A DNA stretch of 64,000 bases from the NCBI GenBank assembly GCA_902728285.1, contig CACVBU010000402.1, positions 62,001-126,000 of the forward strand, written 5' to 3'. This document shows positions 54,588 through 63,084 of this stretch, one piece after another. Source of the DNA: Clytia hemisphaerica. Taxonomy: Eukaryota; Cnidaria; Hydrozoa; Leptothecata; Clytiidae. The notes below the pieces were generated by a model, which was not told the origin of the DNA, did no database searches, and saw only the letters and a program-made list of their open reading frames with translations. The translations under genes were made by a program, and so were the position numbers. Positions within the stretch are counted from its first letter, which is position 1. Each line of letters opens with the position of its first letter.

Positions 54588-54642
54588 CTTCAACAGTCTT
54601 TTCAAAACTGGCTTCTCACGTTATTTCGCGTACGTTGGAAAA
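54588..54642 (-). CDS. unc-13: unc-13 exon 6 of those visible (MHD2), with in-frame stop
   Basis: Acceptor TTTTTGCTTTTCAG and donor GTAATG flank 55 bp. Continuing the phase of the exon at 55070-55168, the codons read N-FPTYAK, stop (TAA), REKPVLKRLLK. Apart from the stop this aligns residue for residue with the MHD2 pattern D-N-x3-(F/Y)-A-K-x2-E-K-x-V-L-K-R-x-L-K of Munc13 proteins. The other two frames also contain stops. Either the gene copy is inactivated, the base is wrong, or a truncated product is made. The next exon (expected to begin ELW) was not found. Confidence 0.55.
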
Positions 54643-55069
54643 CTGAAAAGCAAAAACAATAATATACATGTTCAGATAGGATAAATTACAACCACTCCTT
54701 CGGGCAACTTGTTCCTCTCAAATTATGTATCTTCTGAAGCGTCAGCAAAGAGTCTCCGATTTCTCGAAAAAGCCAAAGATCTCTCCAAATGCAACAAACT
54801 AGACAAGATTCTTCAAACTGGCAGAATTTTGTTGACTTCGAAGAGGGAAAGTTTTCTTTTTCTACCTCGCTGAGACGGGAAATACATCTGAGACGAAAGA
54901 ACTTCAAGATATGCACCTCTACAACGACTTCAGAAAACTATATAACTTATCTGTGCTATTCTGCCATATGCACTTGTAGTCTATCATTGGTATAAAAGTG
55001 ACGCAACGTCCATTTTGCAGAGGTTCATATCTTGAACAGTGATATAAGTATAAAGGACTGAGTACTAAC

Positions 55070-55168
55070 TTGTCTTCCATGAACATGAAAAGAGAATCCA
55101 TGACGTCACTAGCCTCTTTTTCCATCTGCTCTCGTTCTTGTATGGACACTGCGTTGGCTCCTTTCACT
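55070..55168 (-). CDS. unc-13: unc-13 exon (linker into MHD2)
   Basis: Acceptor CCTCTTCCGCAG, donor GTTAGT. Codes VKGANAVSIQEREQMEKEA then SDVMDSLFMFMED, preceded by one base and followed by AA of split codons. VKG.N.V corresponds to the VKGTGN.V segment of vertebrate Munc13, and the helix after it to the start of MHD2. Phase 2 on both sides matches its neighbours. Confidence 0.75.
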
Positions 55169-55296
55169 CTGCGGAAGAGGAAAAAACTCATAATTGGAGA
55201 AGGTACTGTGCTCCTTTGTAAGCAAGGAAAACACGAAGAAAAATTCATAAAATTGATTGCACTTTGCTTGTCTCATTTGTAATTGTTTCGATTGCA

Positions 55297-55462
55297 CAGT
55301 CGACTGGAATCTTCACGGGGAACACAAATTTGTTTGAGTTAAGGAAAATTCAGAATTATGGAGTAAGAGTTTTAAGGCATTGTTACCTGAAGGGATGAAC
55401 AAATTTGATCGAGTTAAGGGGTCATTCGAGTTGTAGAGGCTCGAATTAAAGAGACTCTAATG
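55297..55462. mobile_element. pogo/Tigger-like MITE in unc-13 intron
   Basis: CAGTCGACTGGAATCTTCAC at the left; complement of the right end reads CTACATTAGAGTCTCTTTAA then TTCGAGCCTCTACAACTCGA, followed by ATGACCCCTTAACTCG. Such TTCGA/GTTAAGG end sequences are typical of pogo-group non-autonomous elements. Confidence 0.5.
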
Positions 55463-55649
55463 TAGCATCAAATACTTAAGAGGTGAGATCAATGGATTAA
55501 CGTTGTCTAAAAGCACCACGGGTTTTTTTGGGAACTTATCCTCAAATGTGCTGAAGCAAAGAAAATTATATGAACAAAGGAGCGTAGAATAGGGAGAATG
55601 GACCATTCCATTTTTACTTCCATACAGACAGACGGGCAAACATTTCAAG

Positions 55650-55905
55650 GGGGGGGGGGCTGTAATCCGAGAAGTATTTCTAGGGGGTCTAAAAGAGTAT
55701 CTTTTTATTTTTACAGGGGTTAAAAGTCATTCTAAAATTTCCAGGATAAAATACCGATGTTAATCCGTCCACCCTCACTTTAAAGTACAAAAATAATTTT
55801 TCCATTCCAAGAGTTTGCCATTTTCCAGGGGTTATCCACATAATCTTTTTTTGACTTGGAAAGATTCGTCATTCCCCTGTATGGAAATTTAATGGAACAG
55901 CCCAA
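55650..55905. repeat. Dispersed repeat with TTTCTAGGGGG/TTTCCAGGGG words
   Basis: Shares GTAATCCGAGAAG.ATTTC, TTACAGGGGTTAAAA, ATTTTTCCA, TTTTCCAGGGGTTATCC and GGAACAGCCCAATAAC with 6425-6660. Starts after a G run of ten (55651). It lies in the intron between the exons at 55070 and 55914, ending just before the donor site of the latter. Confidence 0.55.
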
Positions 55906-55913
55906 TAACTTAC

Positions 55914-55967
55914 TTGTACAGTTGAACGTTCAAAAGCTTACAACATTCTTTGATCTTGTCAGATACG
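55914..55967 (-). CDS. unc-13: unc-13 exon, 54 bp
   Basis: Acceptor TTCTTTCTTTATAG, donor GTAAGT. Codes SVSDKIKECCKLLNVQLY plus split codons (AG|C at the start, AA|A at the end). It fills precisely the ATS....IEEC.......LS.VKG gap between the neighbouring exons in the Munc13 alignment and keeps their phase, which is strong evidence that this chain is real. Confidence 0.75.
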
Positions 55968-56136
55968 CTATAAAGAAAGAAAGAAAGAAGTGAATTTTTT
56001 AACAAATTGCAATCGAGACCTACAGACACTTCGAAAACGAATTTTTTCCACTAAATGAGAATATCCCTCCATTGTGGTAAAAAAAAAAAAGGGAATTAAT
56101 TAAACTTTAATAGTTTAATTTTTAGGAGTAACTCAC

Positions 56137-56225
56137 CTTGTGGCGTGGAAGACACTTGGGTCGTCCAAGCATTGTGATAAATTCTGTTGAAGGTTTTTAA
56201 ACGTCTCCAGTGTACCTCCATCCAT
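56137..56225 (-). CDS. unc-13: unc-13 exon, 89 bp
   Basis: Acceptor TATTTTTTCAG, donor GTGAGT. Codes MDGGTLETFKNLQQNLSQCL then DDPSVFHAT and AG of a split codon. The GG.l..LK.LQ..L...LD..S.VFAT pattern is the segment just upstream of MHD2 in Unc13A-type proteins. A further exon (the ILMNN.QQLR segment of other animals) is expected between this one and 62302 but I could not locate it. Confidence 0.75.
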
Positions 56226-56341
56226 CTGAAAAAATAGACATAATACGCATTTGCTAATTATCAAGATAGAAAGTATCGCACACTATTTTTTATTAGAACA
56301 ATTTTATAAGAACAATTAGGCTAAAAAAAGCCAAAAAAAAT

Positions 56342-56445
56342 CTTAAGAACAACCCTCAGCCTGGAATGGCTAAATTTTGCGCAAATTAAAGGTCAACACG
56401 GTAAAATAGGGTATCAGCTCAGAAATAACCCAAATCTCCCCTTAT
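56342..56445. repeat. 100-bp dispersed repeat, copy 1 (partner 60369-60472)
   Basis: CTTAAGAACAAC.CTCAGCCT, GGAATGGCTAAA, TTTGCGCAAATTAAAGGTCA and ACGGTAAAATAGGGTATCA occur at both places, both inside the same intron and in the same orientation. The TAAGAAC words just upstream (56297, 56312) tie it to family A. Confidence 0.65.
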
Positions 56446-57049
56446 AAAATTAAAGTCTGTGTCAAATTTATTTTTGACTATATTTCACTTTAGTACTATA
56501 TTTCAAAATTCTCACAGGGAAAGACCCGAGTCTTTTTGGCGATCTAGCCTTCCTGAAGAAAAGTAGGATCATTCACAATACAATGAGGTAGGCATCGAAT
56601 CGTTCGTGACAAGCAACAAGTAATAATGAATGATTCAATAAAATTTCTTCTTTTTGGAGAAAATTTTTCCGTACTGTACTAAAATCTAAAGATATTAAAA
56701 TCTTCGTATAAAGTGCACCACCCACTATTAAGAAGTGGTATTTTAGAAAAAACTAAGAATAATAAAATTGCTAGTTTTAGTACTAAAATGTAGTAAGATT
56801 TCTCAGGTCCTCCCTTTTATACCACCGTTTCGGTATTTTGGTACCAAATGACACCAAAAACACCCCTGGTGGAGCCTCTTCACAGAGTGGCGGAGAATTG
56901 TTTTGGAATTTCCCAGAGTGAGAATGAAGATTTCAATCGAAATCTCAACGGGGATAGAAGTTCTATTGTTCTCAGGTTCTCAAATAGTCGAACGTGCGCA
57001 ACGCACTGGGCTCAACTTCAGTGCCTTTAAACTATTCATAGGCCCAATT
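56446..57049. other. Intronic, no recognised feature
   Basis: AT-rich unc-13 intron sequence; 56860-57049 begins the unit flank of the satellite that follows. Confidence 0.35.
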
Positions 57050-57800
57050 GTAGACCACCAGATATTCACCCAAGGAACAAGTGTGCTAAATCCAACCCTT
57101 TTTGAGGCCTGTAGGCTCTGCTCTAAAGATATAGCCTCGTTTTGGCGGAAAACTCGTCCCAAGGCCCCAAAAATCAAGATTTTTGAAAATTTTGAAAAAT
57201 GAAAAAAATTCTTCCAGATATTCACCCAAGGAACAAGTGTGCCAAATTTCATCTAAATCCGACAATCTTTTAAGTTTCCAGGCTACCCAAAAGTTTTAGC
57301 CTCGTTTTGGCGAAAAACTCGTCCCAAGGCCCCCAAAATCAAATTTTTCAAAAATTGAAAAAACACCCCCAGAATTTCACCCAAGAAACAAGTGTGCCTA
57401 ATTTCAGCCAAATCCGACCATTTTTGAAGTCTCCAGGCTGCCCCAAAGTTTTAGCTTCGTTTTGGCGAAAAACTCGTCCCCAGGCCCCAAAAATCGAAAC
57501 TTTCAAAAAATGAAAAAAGTACCCCCAGATATTCACCCAAGGAACAAGTGTGCCAAATTTCAGCCAAATCCGACCATTTTTGAAGTCTCCAGGCTGCCCC
57601 AAAGTTTTAGCTTCGTTTTGGCGAAAAACTCGTCCCCAGGCCCCAAAAATCAAAACTTTAAAAAAATGAAAAAAAAACTTCCATATATTCACCCAAGGAA
57701 CAAGTGTGCCAAATTTCAGCCAAATCCAAGCATTTTTGAAGTCTCCAGACTGCCCTAAAGTTTTTGTGACAGACAGACAGACAGACACACACACAGACAG
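57050..57800. repeat. 156-bp tandem repeat, five units
   Basis: ATTCACCCAAGGAACAAGTG recurs at about 57064, 57219, 57376, 57531 and 57688; each unit also has TTAGC.TCGTTTTGGCGAAA and AACTCGTCCC.AGGCCCC. It ends in a GACA microsatellite (57766-57803). Because 156 is divisible by three both strands stay open (148 codons minus, 98 plus) with a 52-residue repeat; no known protein motif. Confidence 0.7.
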
Positions 57801-57965
57801 ACATTGTGAGATTGTAGCTCAACTGAAGTTGAGAATTTAGTGGGAATGGTTTTGGAATGCAATTTTCGAGTGAAGCTGGGGTTCCAGTGGGTCTTTGACA
57901 AAGGGTGTCCAAAACGATTTCCATGTTTTTCTTGTCTACAAACACGTCACTAAAAACGTCATGAC

Positions 57966-58056
57966 TCGGTTGGCACAGAACGTCATGATAACGTCCATCT
58001 GACGTCCCTAACGTTCAAATTACGTTAAAACAACGTGATGTGCCAATTGGGTACTG
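57966..58056. mobile_element. Small foldback with AACGTC words
   Basis: GGTTGGCACAGAACGTCATG and the complement of AACGTGATGTGCCAATTGGG face each other. Between and just outside them AACGTCA, AACGTCC, GACGTCC, AACGTT and ACGTT recur. It has the word-array architecture at a size of only 90 bp. Confidence 0.5.
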
Positions 58057-58162
58057 ACCCCGTCTGATTTAATTCTGTTTTCAAAAATTAACTTACAAAT
58101 GATAAAACAATCAAAGCCTAATCTTTCTGATTGAAATGTTTTGTGGCACTGAGTTTTCTTCG

Positions 58163-58950
58163 GTATACCAAAGATTTATTATACACTGGATAAACGACTC
58201 ATAAAACGATGGAGAGCGATCATTGTATTTTCATTGTTTCAGAAAACAATTGATGTTCTAGCTTTGTCCGCAAAGGACAACTGTCATGGCGGATCGAAAA
58301 GGTCTGATTTTTAAAAATGTTTATCAGTCTTATTTTTAAAAAGTTCTCTAGCTCTCTCTTTTTATACATTTGCAGAAAAAAAGTTTGAAAGTAAGGCTAG
58401 CATTTCGAGCTGGATACATTTGTGAAATCTAATGTGAGAAAAACATCATTAGACAAGAAATTCAGACAAAATGCTTCTAGTGACACGAAATTTTCAATTG
58501 GAAATATCTTTCCAAGACTGTCCCTAGAAGAGCTGAAATTAACATACATAAGACTTGAGTGTCTTGGCTCCACTGTGATATGAAAATCCTTTGGAGGCAC
58601 GTGGTGGCAAGGTGGTTTTTTTGAGGCTGAAGTTTGAAAATTCCCGGTGTCAACATTACATTTCTTATACACAACACGTCTTTTGCATCTTTCTCACGGC
58701 TTGAAACGTCATAACGACTCATAATTAGCAATTAAGTGGAAGAATCCGACTCTCACAGGAAAGTTTTAAGTCTCTTTTGGGAATTGGATGAGTGATTTTC
58801 GATAAGAAATGCAATAAAAATGTTTCGAAAAATCATTTAATGAGGGAAGGAGAGTGAACAATAACATCATTACTGCGGACATAGCTAGTACACGAGAAAT
58901 TGGCAAAAATCTGTTACTTGTATATCCAGTGTATAATAAATCCTTGGGTA
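58163..58950. mobile_element. Probable TIR element downstream of the 339-codon ORF
   Basis: GGTATACCAAAGATTTATTA then TACACTGGATA at 58165 is mirrored by TATCCAGTGTATAATAAATC and CTTGGGTATAC at 58924-58949. TCTAGCTTTGTCCGCA (58258) and the complement of TGCGGACATAGCTAG (58876) extend the arms. The interior is non-coding. Confidence 0.45.
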
Positions 58951-58972
58951 TACAATACTTGGTATATTTGAT

Positions 58973-59992
58973 TCAATTCAAAATTCCAAAAACAATTGCA
59001 GATAGTTCATCACCGAAATAAAAATCTTTTGAAACATTAACAACACGCCAATATTCAAAAGAAGTGCCCTGATTCCTTCGTTGAAACTTTAAACATTTCT
59101 CAAAATCCTTTGTATGGAGAAGAAAAAAGGTTGCAGTTTCCCATGCAATTTTCAAATCTTCAACCAGAAAATCCCCCAAATCTTCTTGGTACCTGTTGTT
59201 TTTTCTGTTCACGAAATCCAGACGATTACGACCCTTATTGAATTCCTTTCTCATGAATAAATATTTATCCGTCTTGAACATTTTTTTATTCCCCATCATC
59301 GCGGAGATCGCTTTGTACCAGTTACCATAAGAAGGGTACAAAAGTGAAGATTTATTTCCTTCGTGAAAGTATTCTGCTCCCCAAACCAAACGATCGATCG
59401 TCGTCATATTTTCCACAACTTCATTCGCAGCTTGGTTTTGCTTTTGAATGACGCTTTTCAAATTTTCAATTTCTCCGTTCAAATGTTGGACAGTTGCTTC
59501 TTTCTCTGTCATCTCTTTCTCCATCTCATTCAATTTTGTCTCCGTTTGTAAGATTTTAATTTTGTGTTCGTTTTCCAAATCTTTCATTTTCATTTTCCAT
59601 TCATTTTCTTTTACTACTATTTCCTTTTCGTGCTCGTTGGCTACTAATTGTTTCTCCTTTTCAAACAAGTTATTTTGCAGCTCGTCGTTCTGTTTTTGGA
59701 GTTGTTGATCGGCTTGAACTTGACTTGATTGAGATTCACAAGAATTCTTTAATTTGAACATCTCAAATTGATGAGATAAAGTTTGATTTTCTTTTTCTAG
59801 CTGCATGATTTTCAACGTTTTTTCGTTTTCAGATTCCAGTTGTTGAATCTTAAATTCCATTTTAAGTTTCTCAATCTCTTTTTGATGTTCTTCTTTGAGC
59901 TTTGCAATTTGCTGATCGTCAGCAACTTGTGGCACATTCCTCCCACTACCACTGTGAGCCAAATTCCTCTCGTCAGAATAAGCAGTATCCAT
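58973..59992 (-). CDS. Intact intronless coiled-coil protein, 339 residues, unknown family
   Basis: One uninterrupted frame from ATG (59992) to stop. Residues 1-25 are polar (MDTAYSDERNLAHSGSGRN). Residues about 26-195 are a near-continuous coiled coil rich in Glu, Lys and Gln, with heptad leucines and several EKE...NE repeats. Residues about 200-339 look globular: WGAEYFHEGNKSSLLYPS, NWYKAISAMMGNKKMFKTD, FVNRKNNRYQEDLGDF, WETATFFLLHTKDFEKCLKF, YWRVVNVSKDFYFGDE. No signal peptide or membrane span. It lies in the 6-kb unc-13 intron on the same strand; no transposon signature is seen in the protein. It is the longest undamaged frame of the window, which argues that it is expressed or recently was. 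I do not recognise the family. Confidence 0.65.
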   Translation of the reverse strand: MDTAYSDERNLAHSGSGRNVPQVADDQQIAKLKEEHQKEIEKLKMEFKIQQLESENEKTLKIMQLEKENQTLSHQFEMFKLKNSCESQSSQVQADQQLQKQNDELQNNLFEKEKQLVANEHEKEIVVKENEWKMKMKDLENEHKIKILQTETKLNEMEKEMTEKEATVQHLNGEIENLKSVIQKQNQAANEVVENMTTIDRLVWGAEYFHEGNKSSLLYPSYGNWYKAISAMMGNKKMFKTDKYLFMRKEFNKGRNRLDFVNRKNNRYQEDLGDFLVEDLKIAWETATFFLLHTKDFEKCLKFQRRNQGTSFEYWRVVNVSKDFYFGDELSAIVFGILN

Positions 59993-60368
59993 TCTTCAAT
60001 TTATAATTTAACTATTCAATTAATCTAAGAAGAAATCACAAAATATGAAGAAGATCTTAGATTTCAGCTGTTTTTTTTTCACTTTTTCGCTTTCAAATGT
60101 AGTAGCACAGTTATTTGTATAAATCGAAGTGAATTTTTCCAGAGAGTCTGGCGCCTATGGAGTTCCCAACGAAAATTCGTTTCATTCGAGGGATTATCCA
60201 GGCGCTTAAAAATTTTCAAAGTGAAAACAACTGATCATAATTTAGTTATGAAAATCCGCAGAGCAGAGAGTGGAAAGGCAAAAAATATAATGACAAATAG
60301 TTGCGATCATGATTTGGGGCGACGGAGGAAATTTTGATTTTGACCCCCTACTATGCCTTAAAATGCCC
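59993..60368. other. Upstream region of the coiled-coil ORF
   Basis: AT-rich; no promoter element can be assigned with confidence. GAGTCTGGCGCCTATGGAG at 60147 is the only GC-richer spot. Confidence 0.35.
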
Positions 60369-61065
60369 TTAAGAACAACGCTCAGCCTGGAATGGCTAAA
60401 ATTTGCGCAAATTAAAGGTCAAAACGGTAAAATAGGGTATCAAGTCAGAAGTAACCCACATTTCTATGTCAATTTTTTTCTTAAACAGCATAAACACACA
60501 CGTACATACAGAGACTCAGACACAAACAAGGACGAATAAAAGAACTCAGTGCTTCAAAAACGCAAGTAGTTGATTTCATTTAAATCATTCAAATGCCCGA
60601 ACTGTTTTTGAAATATATGAACTTATCCTCCCCTCTCTGTCTTTCTATTGATATTGTTTCAGATTTCATTCTTGCTCAAACAAAAATAAATTTAGATACC
60701 ATGACAACTTCAGTTGGGTACTATCTTGCGGTTCATATTTCATAACGCCGGCCTCCACTTGCGCGCGCTGCGATCGCACCTTTTGGCTTCAATCCTTTTT
60801 GCTTGATAAAAACGTTATCTCATAAAAATGTAGCGCGCGCTGGAAGAAGAAGTCGAACACATTTCAACTTATAGGTTTTAAGCCTAAAAAAATTCTTAAC
60901 ACGTTCTTATTTTCACCATTTTGTGAGTATTTTTCTCCATTTTTTCTAAGAAATCGGGTGTTATAAAGTCTGCAAAGCTTTAAAACGTTCTTAACTACTT
61001 GTTCTTAATATTTTCGCCATCGAAGCTATTTGTTCTTATGTAGTTTGTTCTTATATACCAGGTGC
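60369..61065. repeat. 100-bp repeat copy 2 and GTTCTTA word cluster
   Basis: 60369-60472 repeats 56342-56445. Further right, TTCTTAACACGTTCTTATTT, ACGTTCTTAACTAC, TTGTTCTTAATATT, TTTGTTCTTATGTAG and TTGTTCTTATATACC (60891-61060) are complementary forms of the TAAGAAC word of family A, with AAGCCTAAAAAA beside them. GCGCGCGCTG at 60757 and its mirror AGCGCGCGCT at 60832 bracket a 65-bp stretch. Probably an eroded family A element. Confidence 0.45.
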
Positions 61066-61867
61066 ACCAAAAAAAAGTATACAACTTTGTCGAGATATTG
61101 CGAGCTTCAGGATTTACATTTTTTGTTCATTCTTTTTTTTATTATATAAAGGATGCTCTAACTTGAATTTTGAGCTATCATACATTAAGTTTGAAAAAGT
61201 AGTTCGAAAGTTATTTCCAAAAAATTGACTTTTTTTCCATGTCGAAATCTCAAAAAATCATTAAAAACAGCGAGCAAACTTTTCTCTTGACACTTACATT
61301 GTTTACACATAAAAATACAAAAAAATGCAACTGTGTTCATCAAAACTCGTTGCGGAATTTAAGAATATGTAAAACAAGCTATTCCCACGTGGGATAATAT
61401 TTTTAGAAATCTCCAAGAGAGGTTTTGATGTTATGTGTGTGCTATGTGAGAAAATTTTTGAAACTGCCAAAGTTTGTTCCAGTGAGTAAAGGTTTTGTTT
61501 TTATAAATAAGAGTGATATCGTTTGATTACTCATCAATTTTAATTCACAAGCTTTTCCACATTGGATTTACACAGGTGTGGAGCAAGATTGGTCAGGCAA
61601 GACACTGTCCTGGTATGAAATATGTGTCTGATATGAAACGGAAACACCTATGTAAAGATAACACCTTTAACTCTGCTTTTAAAGTAGAAGATTTTTGACC
61701 TTCACATCAGTCAAGCCCCTGAAAATCTTTCATTAGTGCATCCTTATAGGCCATTTAACAGTCGCAAAGCGTAATGGGTAATCAGGACCAGTGCGCGCTA
61801 ATGACGGCTTACTATTGGTCCAAAGTTTTGAAAATATTTTGAAGATTTTTGCGTCTAGCCAACCGGC
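61066..61867. other. No gene; possible mariner-type end
   Basis: TATACCAGGTGCACCAAAAA at 61057 looks like one end of a Tc1/mariner-type element (compare TACAGGGTGTCC at 38049) without a partner. No exon or other feature is seen. Confidence 0.3.
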
Positions 61868-62189
61868 AATGGGCTTTTCCAGAAATAGTATATAAATAGG
61901 ATATCGGATATCCAGGGGGTTAACAATTTTTGTTCAAAAGTGGATATCCAGGGGGTTAAATATCTACAAGGGAGTGGATATCCAGGGGGTAAAGTGACTT
62001 TTCAAGTAAAAATACGATATCCAGGGGTAAGCATCTTTATAAGAGAGGATATCCAGGGAGTTGAGCATATCTTTAAGAGCGGATATCCAGGGGTCTTTAC
62101 TATTAAAGTAGGATATCCAGGGGGTTCAATATTTTGAAAAATCATTATCCTCAACAGTGGGGTAAAATTTTTTTCTGGAAAAGCCCAAT
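61868..62189. mobile_element. TIR element, family B, GGATATCCAGGGGG word
   Basis: ATGGGCTTTTCCAGAAA at 61869 and the complement of TTCTGGAAAAGCCCAAT at 62173-62189. Seven copies of GGATATCCAGGGG(G) or CGATATCCAGGGG, all in one orientation, at about 61905, 61942, 61978, 62010, 62047, 62080 and 62111. Compare the element at 6008 with GGAATTCCAGGGG and the inverted cluster at 50040. Located in the unc-13 intron. Confidence 0.7.
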
Positions 62190-62301
62190 CGTTACTGGAG
62201 AGCAATCAGTCCTGATTACCCATGATTCATTTCGATTGTGAAATTGCCTATTGAGATCAACAGTTCGAAAATAACATGAATCAATTGTTAGTTCTACTTA
62301 C

Positions 62302-62379
62302 CACGAGACAACATTGAGAGATTTTGTCAAAGATCTGCATGATTAGTTCACAACAACGTAACAACACTTCCACCAATGT
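62302..62379 (-). CDS. unc-13: unc-13 exon, 78 bp
   Basis: Acceptor CATTCGCAG, donor GTAAGT, phase 0 at both ends. Codes TLVEVLLRCCELIMQIFDKI then SQCCLV. It continues the preceding exon in the order known from Munc13 (F.KT...VLL.Y..I......C). The intron to the next visible exon is 6.1 kb and holds the coiled-coil ORF and several elements. Confidence 0.7.
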
Positions 62380-62746
62380 CTGCGAATGAAAAGAAAAAAA
62401 AAGTGCTGAGGTAATGTAATATAGTCTAGCTCATTGATTTCAAAGATCCGAATAAGCAGGGGGTAGGAAAATTTTCTAAATTCTAATAAGCGCGGGGGGG
62501 GGGGGGGTAATTTGAAGACAGAATTTTTGTAAACTGATATCAATTTTAACAACCAGAAAGAAACTTTAACAAATAAACACGTAAAATAAGGACCAGTACT
62601 AACAAAAAGGAGAATTTTAACAAGTTTAAGGTCCATCTATGTACACTGTAATAAAATATTGAATTATACGAATTTAATTAGCGGGGGGGTCTTAATAAGA
62701 GCGGGAATGTAAATCAGAAGCACGATGGAAATAATTTTGTTCTTAC

Positions 62747-62821
62747 CTTTGAGAAACAATCCAGGAATTTTCTTTCAATCACTTGATCGGGTACTTCTAA
62801 CTTCTTGATGATGTTTAAACT
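62747..62821 (-). CDS. unc-13: unc-13 exon, 75 bp (first visible)
   Basis: Acceptor TTCTCCTTTAG, donor GTAAGA, phase 0 at both ends. Codes SLNIIKKLEVPDQVIERKFL then DCFSK. S..IIKKLE.PD is a signature of the MUN domain of Unc13 proteins, which open syntaxin and prime synaptic vesicles at the presynaptic membrane. Exons further 5' (C1, C2 domains and the rest of MUN) would lie beyond 64000; none is seen at 62822-64000. Confidence 0.75.
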
Positions 62822-63084
62822 CTAAAGGAGAAGATGAAATACGCTTATATATAACGAAATGTTAGTATAAGAATGAGCTTTGTATAATTAAACGGTTTTC
62901 GTTCATTTCAAAGTTGATATGTTCAGTTTTAAGTGTAGTAAGTTGCAAAAAAAAATTTGAAATCCAGAAGAGAGTTTAGTAAAGTTGGGGTGGATTTTTC
63001 GCTTCATTTTCGTCAGATTTTCGCCTAGAAATCATTTACAGAAACGAAACTAAAAATTACTGGAGAATTACGAACGAACAAGTA

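Noticed and set aside
54686..54916. Minus-strand frame as an extra unc-13 exon between 55070 and 54588
   Set aside because: Several acceptor choices are possible but none gives residues fitting MHD2, while splicing 55070 directly to 54642 does.
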